The notes beneath the pieces are model-generated. The model was given only the letters and a program-made list of their open reading frames with translations. It did not search any database and was not told the origin of the DNA. From Gammaproteobacteria bacterium 54_18_T64 (GTDB taxonomy: Bacteria > Pseudomonadota > Gammaproteobacteria > Pseudomonadales > Porticoccaceae), in contig MAAU01000012.1 of the NCBI GenBank assembly GCA_002162825.1, positions 1 to 62,929 of the forward strand: a stretch of 62,929 bases of DNA, written 5' to 3'. This document shows positions 36,418-45,931 of this stretch, piece after piece. The position numbers and the translations under genes are program-made. Within the stretch, counting starts at the first letter, position 1; each line of letters starts with the position of its first letter.

Positions 36418-36912
36418 GTGAATTGGGCCGACTGGGCGATACTTGCCATTCTTTTTATGTCGATGCTAATCGGCATTGTCAGGGGCCTCGTCAAAGAGGC
36501 AATGTCATTGGCAGTATGGATTTCCGCTGGTGCGCTGGCCATGCTGCTCTATCGACCACTGGCTACCTATTTGGTAGATCTCATTAGTACCCCCTCGCTG
36601 CGTTTTTTGGCGGCCTGGGCGGGAATATTTGTCGCTGTTTTACTGGTTGGTGGGCTCTTGAATTACCTGCTGGGCAAGCTGGTCGATGCCACCGGACTCA
36701 GTGGCACCGATCGCTTACTGGGTCTGTTTTTCGGAGCGGCCCGGGGCGGGATTATTATTATGGCAATTTTGGTGATTGTGCCGGGTATATTGCCGGTTGC
36801 CGGGGATGCCTGGTGGCACCAGTCTATACTCATCCCCCAGTTCCTGCGCTTTGAGGGTTGGGCGCGGGAAGTGGCGACAACGGTTTCAAGTTTGATTCAA
36901 CAGCTTTTTTAG
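36418..36912 (+). CDS. cvpA: CvpA-family membrane protein
   Basis: This 164-residue protein has four hydrophobic helices. The N-terminal segment WADWAILAILFMSMLIGIVRGLVKE matches CvpA, which is needed for colicin V production in E. coli and for envelope integrity in other bacteria. The start is GTG (36418). It lies directly upstream of purF (12-base gap), the common CvpA-PurF arrangement. Confidence 0.93.
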   Translation: MNWADWAILAILFMSMLIGIVRGLVKEAMSLAVWISAGALAMLLYRPLATYLVDLISTPSLRFLAAWAGIFVAVLLVGGLLNYLLGKLVDATGLSGTDRLLGLFFGAARGGIIIMAILVIVPGILPVAGDAWWHQSILIPQFLRFEGWAREVATTVSSLIQQLF

Positions 36913-36924
36913 AGGTAGTCTGCG

Positions 36925-38451
36925 ATGTGTGGCGTGGTCGGTATTGTCGGTAAAACTGATGTTAATTTAAAGCTCTATGATGCATTGATTATGCTGCAAC
37001 ATCGTGGTCAGGATGCCGCGGGCATTATGACCTGCCTCGATGGTCAGCTGCACCAGCGCAAGAATATTGGCCTGGTCAGTGACGTGTTTAAAAGTAGCCA
37101 TATGAAGGAATTGCTCGGCCCCATGGGTGTTGGCCATGTGCGCTATCCCACCGCTGGTAGTTCCGGACCCTCTCTGGCGCAACCCTTTTATGTCAACTCG
37201 CCCTACGGCATTTGCATGGCTCACAACGGCAACTTGACCAACTCCAGCGAGTTGTCGGAACACGTGTTTAAAAGCGATTTACGCCACGTCAATACCGATT
37301 CCGATTCTGAAATACTGCTCAATGTCTTTGCCCATGAATTGCAATTACAGGGCAAATTGCAGCCCGAGCCGGCGGATGTGTTCACAGCGGTGGCACGGGT
37401 ACATCGCCGTTGCCGCGGTGCCTATGCAGTCGTCGGCATGATTGCCAACTACGGTCTTTTCGCCTTTCGCGATCCCCATGGTATTCGCCCCCTGGTCTTT
37501 GGCAAGCGACGTACCGAGCAGGGGTACGAGTACATGGTGGCCTCGGAAAGTGTTGCTCTCGACGTCCTGGGTTTTGAATTGGAGCGCGATGTTGCTCCCG
37601 GAGAGGCCATCTTCATCGATACCGATGGTAATTTTTTCGCCCAGCAATGTGTGGAAAATGCTCAGCTCGCCCCCTGCATTTTTGAACAGGTTTATTTTGC
37701 TCGCCCCGATTCCCTTATGGACAATATCTCCGTCTATAAGGCGCGCCTGCGCATGGGTGAGAAGCTGGCGGCCAAATTATTGCGCGAGCGGCCCGATCAC
37801 GATATTGATGTGGTGATACCGGTGCCCGATACCAGCCGTGTTTCCGCTCAGGCCATGGCCGAGGGTTTGGGGGTCAAGTTTCGCGAGGGCTTGATGAAAA
37901 ACCGCTATATTGGCCGCACCTTTATTATGCCCGGGCAGAAACAACGCAAGAAATCGGTTCAGCAAAAGCTCAACGCGGTTAAATTGGAGTTTCAGGGTAA
38001 AAATGTCATGTTGGTCGATGACTCCATCGTGCGCGGTACGACCTCTGGTGAAATTATTCAAATGGCTCGCGATGCCGGTGCCAACAAGGTGTATATGGCC
38101 TCGGCGGCGCCACCGGTGCGCCACCCCAATGTCTACGGTATTGATATGCCCGCGGCCAGCGAGCTCATTGCTCACGGTCGTAGCGTCGCAGAGGTGGCCG
38201 AGTGTATTGGTGCCGATTGGCTGATTTATCAAGATATTGATGATCTCATTGCCTGCGGCAAAGAGGGCAACCCCGACATTGAGCATTTTGATTGCGCCGT
38301 GTTTACCGGTGAATATATTACCAATGATGTCGATGCCGAGTACCTCGAAAAATTGGCGCAGAATCGCAGTGACAATGCCAAGCGGGGAGATGAGGCCGGT
38401 GCTTCTCCCGAAGTCATTGGTCTGCACAACTCATCTGCGGGGATACACTGA
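36925..38451 (+). CDS. purF: Amidophosphoribosyltransferase
   Basis: PurF performs the first committed step of purine synthesis, moving the glutamine amide to PRPP. The N-terminal nucleophile Cys2 is exposed after Met removal (MCGVVGIVG). The PRPP loop is visible as [16 protein letters not shown], and [17 protein letters not shown] is also conserved. The 508-residue length matches the E. coli type without a propeptide. Its stop abuts the metZ ATG. Confidence 0.97.
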   Translation: MCGVVGIVGKTDVNLKLYDALIMLQHRGQDAAGIMTCLDGQLHQRKNIGLVSDVFKSSHMKELLGPMGVGHVRYPTAGSSGPSLAQPFYVNSPYGICMAHNGNLTNSSELSEHVFKSDLRHVNTDSDSEILLNVFAHELQLQGKLQPEPADVFTAVARVHRRCRGAYAVVGMIANYGLFAFRDPHGIRPLVFGKRRTEQGYEYMVASESVALDVLGFELERDVAPGEAIFIDTDGNFFAQQCVENAQLAPCIFEQVYFARPDSLMDNISVYKARLRMGEKLAAKLLRERPDHDIDVVIPVPDTSRVSAQAMAEGLGVKFREGLMKNRYIGRTFIMPGQKQRKKSVQQKLNAVKLEFQGKNVMLVDDSIVRGTTSGEIIQMARDAGANKVYMASAAPPVRHPNVYGIDMPAASELIAHGRSVAEVAECIGADWLIYQDIDDLIACGKEGNPDIEHFDCAVFTGEYITNDVDAEYLEKLAQNRSDNAKRGDEAGASPEVIGLHNSSAGIH

Positions 38452-39660
38452 ATGAGCCAGCACGGCGATGAACAATTAGAAGACCCCCTGGCGGGTGCCA
38501 TGCTCGATACGCTCGCGGTCAGGGCGGGACAGCGCAGGTCCATGGAGGGCGAGCACAGCGAGGCCATTTACACCACGTCGAGCTATGTCTTCGCCAGTGC
38601 AGCTGAGGCGGCGGCGCGCTTTAGCGGTGAACAGCCGGGCAATGTCTACTCACGTTACACCAACCCCACGGTGCGCACCTTTGAGGATCGCATCGCGGCG
38701 CTGGAAGGTGCCGAGCAGGCAGTGGCGACATCATCGGGCATGGCGGCCATTCTCAGTACTTGCCTGGCGCTATTAAAGAGTGGCGATCACATCGTTTGCT
38801 CGCGCAGTGTTTTTGGTACTACCACGGTACTGCTCAATAAATTTCTCGGTAAGTTCGGCGTCGATACCAGTGTTGTTCCCCTCACCGATATTGGAGCCTG
38901 GGAAGCGGCTATTCGCCCGCAAACAAAAATGTTGTTTCTCGAAACCCCTTCCAATCCTCTGTGTGAGGTGGGCGATCTTGCCGCCTTGTCGGCACTGGCG
39001 AAACGCCACGATGTACTATTGGTGGTCGATAACTGCCTTTGTACCCCAGCCCTGCAGCGGCCGCTGGAAATGGGCGCCGATATTGTCATTCACTCGGCCA
39101 CCAAATATCTCGATGGTCAGGGTCGCTGTCTCGGCGGTGTCGCTCTGGGACGCAGTGAATTGATGGACGAGGTACTGGGTTTTGTGCGCTCCGCGGGGCC
39201 AACCATGAGCCCCTTCAATGCCTGGGTGTTCCTCAAGGGCCTCGAGACTCTGCGCCTGCGCATGGAGGCCCACAGCGCCAGCGCCATGATACTGGCACGC
39301 TGGCTTAGCGAGCAGTCTGTGGTCGAACAAGTGTTTTATAACGGCTTGGAGACTCACCCCGGTCATGAACTCGCGGCACGACAGCAAAGCGCTTTTGGTG
39401 GTGTTTTATCATTTCGAGTGGTCGGCGGCCGCGAGCAGGCCTGGCAGGTCATCGACAGCACGCGTATTCTTTCGCTAACCGCCAATCTTGGCGATGCCAA
39501 GACCACCATCGTGCACCCCGCAACCACCACTCACGGCAGGCTCAGCGCCGAAGATAAGGCGGCATCGGGCATTAGCGAAAACCTAATCCGCGTGGCTGTT
39601 GGCCTCGAGGCAATTGAGGACATCAAAGCCGATTTACAGCGCGGCCTGGCACAGATTTAG
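38452..39660 (+). CDS. metZ: O-succinylhomoserine sulfhydrylase
   Basis: This PLP enzyme uses sulfide and O-succinylhomoserine to make homocysteine. It has the Cys/Met-metabolism PLP fold, with YSRYTNPTVRTFEDRIAALEGAE at the N-terminal side. The PLP Lys is in HSATKYLDGQGR (about Lys218), and NLGDAKTTIVHPATTTHG lies near the C-terminus. The position directly after purF (TGAATG junction) is the Pseudomonas metZ locus, which favours MetZ over MetB or MegL. Confidence 0.93.
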   Translation: MSQHGDEQLEDPLAGAMLDTLAVRAGQRRSMEGEHSEAIYTTSSYVFASAAEAAARFSGEQPGNVYSRYTNPTVRTFEDRIAALEGAEQAVATSSGMAAILSTCLALLKSGDHIVCSRSVFGTTTVLLNKFLGKFGVDTSVVPLTDIGAWEAAIRPQTKMLFLETPSNPLCEVGDLAALSALAKRHDVLLVVDNCLCTPALQRPLEMGADIVIHSATKYLDGQGRCLGGVALGRSELMDEVLGFVRSAGPTMSPFNAWVFLKGLETLRLRMEAHSASAMILARWLSEQSVVEQVFYNGLETHPGHELAARQQSAFGGVLSFRVVGGREQAWQVIDSTRILSLTANLGDAKTTIVHPATTTHGRLSAEDKAASGISENLIRVAVGLEAIEDIKADLQRGLAQI

Positions 39661-39757
39661 GTAGATGACGCCTGGTATCAGGACAGCTTGGCAAGTAGTC
39701 TTGAGATAGATCGGTATCGGCAAACGGAATTGAGATAACAGACTTGAGCGTGGCAAT

Positions 39758-40681
39758 TTGAGTAAAGAAAGCCAACAAATTACCGAGGCCATTGTCGAGC
39801 GCGTCGAAAGCGTGCTCGTTGGCAAGCAACACTCGGTGCGCTTGGCCCTGGCCTGCCTCTACGCGGGCGGGCATCTATTAATCGAAGATCTACCGGGCAT
39901 GGGCAAGACCACTCTCGCTCAGGCACTCGCCGCAGCCATCGGCCTGAGCTATACCCGCGTGCAATTTACCAGTGATTTACTGCCCGCGGATATTATTGGC
40001 GTCTCGGTTTACGACAGAAATAAAGCGTCCTTTGAATTCCACCCCGGACCCATATTCAATCAGCTGGTACTGGCGGATGAAATTAATCGCACCACACCAA
40101 AAACACAGAGCGCATTGCTCGAGGCCATGGCCGAGGGTCAGGTGTCGGTGGAGGGGGAAACCCGGCCGCTGCCCCAACCTTTTTATGTTATAGCCACACA
40201 AAATCCACTGTCACAGTCGGGTACCTTTCCACTGCCCGAATCTCAGCTCGACCGCTTTTTAATGCGCCTGCGTCTGGGTTATCCCGACCCAGAGGCTGAA
40301 CGACAGTTGCTATCCGGTGCCGACCCGCGCTCAAAACTGGCGACCCTTTCCAGGGGCGTCACACCGCTGCAGTTGGCGGCCATCCAGGGTGCTGTCAGCC
40401 GGGTTAAGGTCTCGGAGAGTTTGGTCGACTATTTACAGCGCCTGCTGCAGTTCACCCGCAGCAGTGCCGATATCGACTACGGCATTTCACCCCGTGGCGG
40501 TATGGCGGTGCTGAAAAGTGCGCGTGCATGGGCCTTAATGGATGGTCGGGACTACGTCATACCAGAAGATATTCAGGCCGTCTTCTCTCCGGTGTGTGCC
40601 CACCGTTTACCGGTCAGTGGTGGCGAGCACAGAGCCGAAAATTTAATTCAGCAGACCTTGAATTCGGTCGACATCATTTAA
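39758..40681 (+). CDS. MoxR-family AAA+ ATPase
   Basis: This 307-residue AAA+ ATPase of the MoxR type has Walker A LPGMGKTTL (about 45-53), Walker B LVLADEIN (about 103-110), sensor motif YVIATQNPL and a C-terminal lid (SPRGGMAVLKSARAWALMDGRDYV). MoxR proteins act as chaperones in assembling partner complexes. The start is TTG (39758). It heads the moxR-DUF58-tgpA unit known from Pseudomonas. Confidence 0.92.
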   Translation: MSKESQQITEAIVERVESVLVGKQHSVRLALACLYAGGHLLIEDLPGMGKTTLAQALAAAIGLSYTRVQFTSDLLPADIIGVSVYDRNKASFEFHPGPIFNQLVLADEINRTTPKTQSALLEAMAEGQVSVEGETRPLPQPFYVIATQNPLSQSGTFPLPESQLDRFLMRLRLGYPDPEAERQLLSGADPRSKLATLSRGVTPLQLAAIQGAVSRVKVSESLVDYLQRLLQFTRSSADIDYGISPRGGMAVLKSARAWALMDGRDYVIPEDIQAVFSPVCAHRLPVSGGEHRAENLIQQTLNSVDII

Positions 40682-40704
40682 TCGCAATTTACAGGTGGCG
40701 AATA

Positions 40705-41703
40705 ATGATTATACGGTGGCGGCAAGTATTCAACGGGCTCTACCAGCGATGGATTGAGCGGCGTTTACCGCCGATCAAAAAAATAAGACTCGACAACCGT
40801 AAACTGTTTATTTTCCCCACCCGCGCCGGTTTTTCCTTTATTGGATTGTTGATTTTACTCTGGTTAATTGCCACCAACTTCGAAAATAATGTGGTTTTTG
40901 CACTGACTTTTTTGCTCGCATCACTGTTTATTATTACTGTCTTCCACACCTTTTTGAATGTATCTGGCCTGCAAATAGAGGGGGGCAGGGTGACGCCGGG
41001 CTTTGCCGGTCAAACAGCCGAGTTTGAATATTTATTGAGCCAGACCGGTAGACGCCAGCGTTTCAGTATTGAATTTTCACACCCGGGGCTTGAAGCCACT
41101 GTTGTGTCGTTGAGCGGTAGTGAAATAAAGTCGATTTACCTTTCCATCCCGGTCAACAGGCGGGGTTGGTTTCAAGCCAGGCGCATTACGGTACGGAGTG
41201 TTTATCCTCTGGGCTTGTTAAAAGTCTGGACCTACCTGCAATTTAATACCGAGGCCCTGGTCTACCCACGGCCCATCGAAGCCGAATTGCCCAGGCAAGG
41301 AGCCACAGGGCAGGGTGATAAACCGCCGCCCGATAACTACATGCCCCATAACAGTGGTAGCGAGGATTTTGTCGGCCTGGAAAAATACCGTCTCGGAGAA
41401 TCGCTGCGCCATATTGCCTGGAAGCAGTTTGCCCGAGAGCAGGGTTTGCAAACCAAGCACTACGCCGATGCCATCGACGATGAACTTTGGCTCGACTGGG
41501 AACTATTACCAGGTATGGACGGCGAAGCTCGTTTATCCAGACTTTGTGCCTGGACCCAGAGTTTTAGTGAAGCACAACTACCCTATGGTTTACGGCTGCC
41601 GGGTGTCGAGCTGGCACCGGGTACGGGCCGTGTCCACCGCGATACTGTGTTACGGGAGTTGGCACTTTTTGAGCAGCCGCAAATAGTCGGGGGTCGGGCA
41701 TGA
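40705..41703 (+). CDS. DUF58-domain membrane protein
   Basis: The 332 residues include two N-terminal membrane helices (about 35-75). The DUF58 motif is visible as GLEKYRLGESLRHIAWKQFAREQGL, followed by a cytoplasmic vWA-like C-terminal part. DUF58 proteins are regular partners of MoxR ATPases. The ATG at 40705 is preferred because earlier in-frame starts would overlap moxR. Its stop overlaps the tgpA start by 4 bases (ATGA). Confidence 0.88.
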   Translation: MIIRWRQVFNGLYQRWIERRLPPIKKIRLDNRKLFIFPTRAGFSFIGLLILLWLIATNFENNVVFALTFLLASLFIITVFHTFLNVSGLQIEGGRVTPGFAGQTAEFEYLLSQTGRRQRFSIEFSHPGLEATVVSLSGSEIKSIYLSIPVNRRGWFQARRITVRSVYPLGLLKVWTYLQFNTEALVYPRPIEAELPRQGATGQGDKPPPDNYMPHNSGSEDFVGLEKYRLGESLRHIAWKQFAREQGLQTKHYADAIDDELWLDWELLPGMDGEARLSRLCAWTQSFSEAQLPYGLRLPGVELAPGTGRVHRDTVLRELALFEQPQIVGGRA

Positions 41704-43730
41704 GACCGCTCTGGCAAATCCCGAGGGATTGCCTGTTCTGGCTCCTGGTCAGCGTGTTTGTCAGTATTGGCCTGCACCTTGAACACCTGCCCCCTTGGGT
41801 TGCACTGTCGGGTATTGTCGCAGCGCTTTGGCAAATCCAGCTCTATCGTGAGCGCTGGCATCAGCCGGGCCGCCTGCTGAAGTGGAGTTTGGCGGGCGCC
41901 TGTGGTGCGGGTTTACTATTGCACTACGGGCGCATGACAGGCCTGGAGCCCATGGTGGCACTCTTATTCACGGGCTACATACTTAAACTATTAGAGATTC
42001 ATCACCGCCGCGACGCCCTCGTACTGCTCTATCTTTCCTATTTAATTATTATTTTACAAAGCCTATTTTCAAGCACCATTGTGGCAAGTGTATTGGTACT
42101 AGTGGCTCTGTTGCCGGTGACGGCGGCCCTGGTCGCCATGCATGGGGCCACTGACAATAGCCGGCCCACCACAGCCCTGCGCACGGGGCTGGCTATGATC
42201 CTACAGGCGATTCCGCTAATGCTGGTGATGTTTATTGTCATGCCGCGCATTGGCTCTCTGTGGGCAGTACCACAACCAAACAGTGCCACCACCGGTGTCA
42301 GTGACAGCATGTCGCCGGGTGATATGACGCAACTGGGCCGCAATGGCGCCATTGCTTTTCGTGTTGAATTTGACGGTCCCATACCCGAGCAAAATAAGCT
42401 TTACTGGCGCGGCCTGGTGTTCTCGTCTTTTGACGGCCGTCGTTGGCAGCAGCAAGCACCGCAGTCATACCGGGATGGTCGATTTTTGCAGTGGTCAAAT
42501 CAAGCGCTGGAGGCATGGGATAAGGATATTATTCGCCGTGGCCAGCCGCTGTCCTATCGGGTCACGCTGGAGGCGACAAATAGTCACTGGCTTTTTGCCC
42601 TGTCGACACCTCTGTCGCCATCGTCGAGCGTCGCCCTGAGTCGAGATTTTCGCTTGGTTAACAATGAACCGGTGGTATCCAAGCTGCTATACCCGGTGCG
42701 TTCGTGGCTTGATAATCAACTGCAAGCCGAGAGCCTACCGGGCTGGCGCCATCAAATAGAGCTGGCACTACCTGCGGGCTACAATCCGAAGACTCGCGCC
42801 ATTGCCAAACAATGGCGCGCAGAAACGCCAGATACCGCTGCGTTTATTAATCGTTTGCTGGGCCTATATAATCAGGAGTTTATTTATACACTGCGGCCCC
42901 CGGCACTGGGTCGGCACACGGTGGATGAATTCTTGTGGGGCACAAAAAAAGGCTTTTGTGAATTTTACGCCAGCAGTTTTGTTTTTTTTATGCGTGCTGC
43001 TGGCATACCGGCCCGCGTCGTGGTTGGTTACCAGGGCGGTGAGCGCCACCCCAGCGAAAACTATTTAATAGTGCGCCAGTACGACGCTCATGCCTGGGCG
43101 GAGGTGTGGATAGAGGGGCGAGGTTGGTTACGGGTTGACCCGACGGCAGCCGTTGCCCCGGAGCGGATTGAGTTGAGTTTTGCCGATTTGTTCGCCGAGC
43201 AGGATGAGTTTTTGTCGGAGTCGCCCTTTTCGTTGGAGCACCTGCGCCACATTAATTGGCTCAATAACCTGCGTTTAAAGTTGGACTCTCTGGACTATGC
43301 CTGGGCGAAGTGGGTATTGGGTTACGATAATATACAAAATGACTTGCTACTCGACCTGCTAGGTGCCATCAAGCCCCAGCGCATTGCCCTATTGTTATTA
43401 TTCGCCGGTGGTATTGCTCTATTACCGGTATTCATCATGTTGTATTTGAGTCGGGAAAAAAATACTCGGGATGAGCTGGATAGACTGTTTTTACAGTATT
43501 GTGCGCGCTTAGACAATATTGGTCTGCCCCGAGAACCGGGGGAGGGGCCTCGGGATTTCGCTCAGCGTATCGGGCAGCAAGCCCCGAGCCTTACGGCGCA
43601 GGTTGATGCCTTGACTCAGCTCTATGAAAGCGCACGTTATTCAGAGGTTCAGGGGGACGATTTGAAACGATTTAAAGCGGCGCTCAAGGCCTTTAAACCC
43701 TCACGTAAGGCTTTCCTCCACGGTGCTTAA
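41700..43730 (+). CDS. tgpA: TgpA-type membrane transglutaminase-like protein
   Basis: This 676-residue inner-membrane protein has about five to six N-terminal helices (DUF3488 region), a periplasmic transglutaminase-like domain, one further helix near residues 560-580 and a DUF4129-like C-terminus. The catalytic triad is visible: Cys420 in KKGFCEFYA, His464 in YDAHAWAEVW and Asp480 in RVDPTAAV. TgpA is essential in P. aeruginosa; its substrate is not settled. Its stop overlaps by 4 bases the stop of the converging dioxygenase gene. Confidence 0.92.
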   Translation: MRPLWQIPRDCLFWLLVSVFVSIGLHLEHLPPWVALSGIVAALWQIQLYRERWHQPGRLLKWSLAGACGAGLLLHYGRMTGLEPMVALLFTGYILKLLEIHHRRDALVLLYLSYLIIILQSLFSSTIVASVLVLVALLPVTAALVAMHGATDNSRPTTALRTGLAMILQAIPLMLVMFIVMPRIGSLWAVPQPNSATTGVSDSMSPGDMTQLGRNGAIAFRVEFDGPIPEQNKLYWRGLVFSSFDGRRWQQQAPQSYRDGRFLQWSNQALEAWDKDIIRRGQPLSYRVTLEATNSHWLFALSTPLSPSSSVALSRDFRLVNNEPVVSKLLYPVRSWLDNQLQAESLPGWRHQIELALPAGYNPKTRAIAKQWRAETPDTAAFINRLLGLYNQEFIYTLRPPALGRHTVDEFLWGTKKGFCEFYASSFVFFMRAAGIPARVVVGYQGGERHPSENYLIVRQYDAHAWAEVWIEGRGWLRVDPTAAVAPERIELSFADLFAEQDEFLSESPFSLEHLRHINWLNNLRLKLDSLDYAWAKWVLGYDNIQNDLLLDLLGAIKPQRIALLLLFAGGIALLPVFIMLYLSREKNTRDELDRLFLQYCARLDNIGLPREPGEGPRDFAQRIGQQAPSLTAQVDALTQLYESARYSEVQGDDLKRFKAALKAFKPSRKAFLHGA

Positions 43731-44584
43731 TGAGGCGCTAGTGATGGGCCGAACTGGATTGCGGAGACCTGGGCACCCAGCACCTGGTCGCGATAGATAG
43801 CAACACCTTCCTCGTTTTCCGCAGCACCAGCGGCAAGCATTAAAGGCAGTAAGTGCTCCTCTCGTGGGTGAGCTTCGAGGGCACCAGGTGCGTTTTGCCA
43901 ATCACAGAGCAAGTGCGCTCTTTCCCGTCCCATCGTTGCACAGGTACTGCGCAACCAGTGATCGAATTCCCGGGCATCGGTTTTATCTTTGCCGGGTGTC
44001 ATCAAGGTCTGCATATTATGATAACTCATGCCGCTGCCCACAATTAATGTGCCTTGTTGGCGCAGGGGCGCCAGGGCTCGCCCGACGGCAATGTGGTGGG
44101 TTGGATCGAGATCATGGCGCAATGAAATTTGTACCAGAGGTATATTGGCCTCGGGATAAATAAGTTTAAAGGGAATAAAGGTGCCGTGGTCGAAGCCGTG
44201 TTCACTATCTAAGGCGGCGCTAATCCCCGCTGTATCGAGTAGGGCTTTAATCTGTGTTGCTAGCTGTGGCGATCCCGGTGCGGGGTATTCAAGCTCGTAG
44301 GTGTGAGGCGGGAAGCCGGCGTAATCATAAATAAGGGCAGGGCTTGGGTTGGCGTTAATGTGTATGCTTTCGCTCTCCCAATGCGCGGAACAGACCACTA
44401 TCTGTGAGGGCCTGGCACCGATAGACTCGCCCAACTGACACAGCCAGCTGGCCATCTTGTGCCAGGTGTCCTCTGGACCCATTGTCCAGTCCATAAAAAA
44501 ACAGGGGCCACCACCGTGGGGAATGTAGAGGGTGGGGAAGGTTTGTTGTTGATTGCCTGAAGCCATATTTTGGTCGCTTGTCAT
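43727..44584 (-). CDS. DODA/YgiD-type extradiol ring-cleavage dioxygenase
   Basis: This 285-residue protein belongs to the class III extradiol dioxygenases of the DOPA 4,5-dioxygenase type. Metal-ligand segments are YIPHGGGP near the N-terminus, CSAHWES in the middle and GFDHGTFIPF with a catalytic-type His. GSGMSYHN is also conserved. Relatives open catechol-like rings (E. coli YgiD uses L-DOPA). The natural substrate here is unknown. The ATG at 44584 is chosen; an in-frame GTG at 44590 overlaps an 8-bp hairpin (44587-44609), and neither has a clear ribosome site. Confidence 0.87.
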   Translation of the reverse strand: MTSDQNMASGNQQQTFPTLYIPHGGGPCFFMDWTMGPEDTWHKMASWLCQLGESIGARPSQIVVCSAHWESESIHINANPSPALIYDYAGFPPHTYELEYPAPGSPQLATQIKALLDTAGISAALDSEHGFDHGTFIPFKLIYPEANIPLVQISLRHDLDPTHHIAVGRALAPLRQQGTLIVGSGMSYHNMQTLMTPGKDKTDAREFDHWLRSTCATMGRERAHLLCDWQNAPGALEAHPREEHLLPLMLAAGAAENEEGVAIYRDQVLGAQVSAIQFGPSLAPH

Positions 44585-45005
44585 TAGCACTGCGTGGTCG
44601 GCGCAGTGCCATCCATTATTTCATTGCTAAAAGTAGGGTGCACTGGATTAGAACTTTAACATCAATACCTTGTGTCAAAGGGTTAATGTGGTGATATTAG
44701 TCTAGGCTGAGTTGTTGCCAGGCGTGAATAAGGCGAGTATGGAAGGGCTTTTTACCATAAGTCCTGAGATTTACATTCCACAGGAAAGAGCATCGATGCT
44801 GAAATAATTGCGCGTAGGAGGTGGAAATATGTGCCAGTTTTTTTGTTACTTACAGGTTTTCTTCTGCTTGCTGTGTCAGTGCTTGCTCATTAAATAGTAT
44901 GGGTAAGTAACGGAACCTTAGTAGTATAAAGTTTACATGTGTTTTTTTTGGTATTAAACAAGGGTGGGCGTTTATCACTGCCACCATAAAGGCCAATGAT
45001 ATTGG
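44585..45005. other. Intergenic region with a hairpin and a possible tiny gene
   Basis: This lies between the starts of the dioxygenase gene and the end of a GST gene, both on the minus strand. It holds the hairpin GCACTGCG...CGCAGTGC (44587-44609), a plus-strand mini-ORF with a near-perfect ribosome site (44829-44897), and the 9-bp inverted repeat GTTACTTAC (44845-44853) / GTAAGTAAC (44903-44911) that spans most of the mini-ORF. Nothing else is recognisable. Confidence 0.5.
44829..44897 (+). CDS. Possible 22-residue Cys-rich hydrophobic peptide
   Basis: ATG at 44829 is preceded by AGGAGGTGG (44816-44824) at ideal distance, one of the strongest ribosome sites in the window. The 22 codons encode a hydrophobic peptide with five cysteines (MCQFFCYLQVF, then FCLLCQCLLIK) ending at TAG. 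An inverted repeat starts inside it and ends just downstream, so a leader-peptide role is conceivable. No family is known to me. With so few codons the frame could still be chance. Confidence 0.35.
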   Translation: MCQFFCYLQVFFCLLCQCLLIK

Positions 45006-45806
45006 TCATTTAAATATTAAGCCCAGAGATACTTTGGCAGTTTTTAGGTGGTCGGCGGCACTCAATATTGGCAAGTCGCCGGATTTGTAATCCGTCGACA
45101 AATCACTGTAATAGTCCTGTATTATCTTACTGCAAAAACTCACCAGATTCGGCTTTGTCAGGGCGTATTGCTTGATCGGTGATTCAATGGGGCAAGCCAG
45201 CGTATTCACTAAAAAGCCAAAGGCGCAGGCATCAATAGAGCTGGGTGTATCACCAAGAAAAAATGCTTTGTCGCCCAAGAATGTTGACAGCGTGTCGATG
45301 TCGTCTCTGGCAAGCTGAAATACCTCTTCCGGTAAATGTCGACCTAGCCCTTGCCCGAATATCTGTCGCCTGATTTGCCATCTAAAAAACCTTGCCAGGC
45401 AAGACACGATAAACCCGGGTAGAGGCACAGCATGAAATACGGTGTCTTTAATTACCGCCCAGTTTTTCTCGCTGTAATTCCATCGCGTGTACATGGTGGC
45501 CCAGAAAAGATGATCTTCGCAAATTCGTTGAATTGCGGTAGAAAGTGCTTTTTCCTGGGCGCTTAAACCCTTGTCGAGTGGATCGCCATACTGCTCTTTT
45601 AGATAACGAATAATAAAATCAGAGTCTGCCACCGTGTTTTCACCATCAACGATGAAAGGCAGCTTGCCTTTCGGTGAGGTTGTGGGTAGGGCGGGGACCA
45701 TGATGTATTCAAGTTTCGCAAAACGTAGATAGGTTTCTACTTTGCAGCAAAAATGAGACTGATTCGGCAGGCCCCAGGTGCGGCGAAATTGATACAGCCT
45801 AATCAT
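45006..45806 (-). CDS. Metaxin/Fax-like glutathione S-transferase family protein
   Basis: This 266-residue protein has a thioredoxin-fold N-terminus (GLPNQSHFCCKVETYLRFAKLEY, then SPKGKLPFIVDGENTVADSDFIIRYL). A helical C-terminal GST domain contains FFLGDTPSSIDACAFGFL. The pattern is that of the Fax/metaxin-type GST group, common in marine proteobacteria and of unknown substrate. It is divergent from a LysR gene at 45932, which may control it. Confidence 0.82.
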   Translation of the reverse strand: MIRLYQFRRTWGLPNQSHFCCKVETYLRFAKLEYIMVPALPTTSPKGKLPFIVDGENTVADSDFIIRYLKEQYGDPLDKGLSAQEKALSTAIQRICEDHLFWATMYTRWNYSEKNWAVIKDTVFHAVPLPGFIVSCLARFFRWQIRRQIFGQGLGRHLPEEVFQLARDDIDTLSTFLGDKAFFLGDTPSSIDACAFGFLVNTLACPIESPIKQYALTKPNLVSFCSKIIQDYYSDLSTDYKSGDLPILSAADHLKTAKVSLGLIFK

Positions 45807-45840
45807 ATATCCATTACCTACGTTTTCGACCAGAGAACAA

Positions 45841-45911
45841 GGGCTAGATTATTAGCCCGGAAGAAGGTCTAGACAAGCAATTATTTCTTGGCTATGGTTT
45901 AGCGAAACTAA
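45841..45911. promoter_or_regulatory. Candidate LysR operators between the GST and LysR genes
   Basis: GGGCTA-N6-TAGCCC (45841-45858) and TTAG-N5-CTAA (45899-45911, a T-N11-A box) lie in the 125-base divergent gap. This layout fits a LysR protein that controls itself and the neighbouring gene. Confidence 0.4.
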
Positions 45912-45931
45912 TCTATAAAGGCGGTTTATCC

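Noticed and set aside
44587-44609. Hairpin before the extradiol dioxygenase gene as a riboswitch
   Set aside because: It is an isolated 8-bp stem without any conserved aptamer features, so only a plain hairpin is noted.
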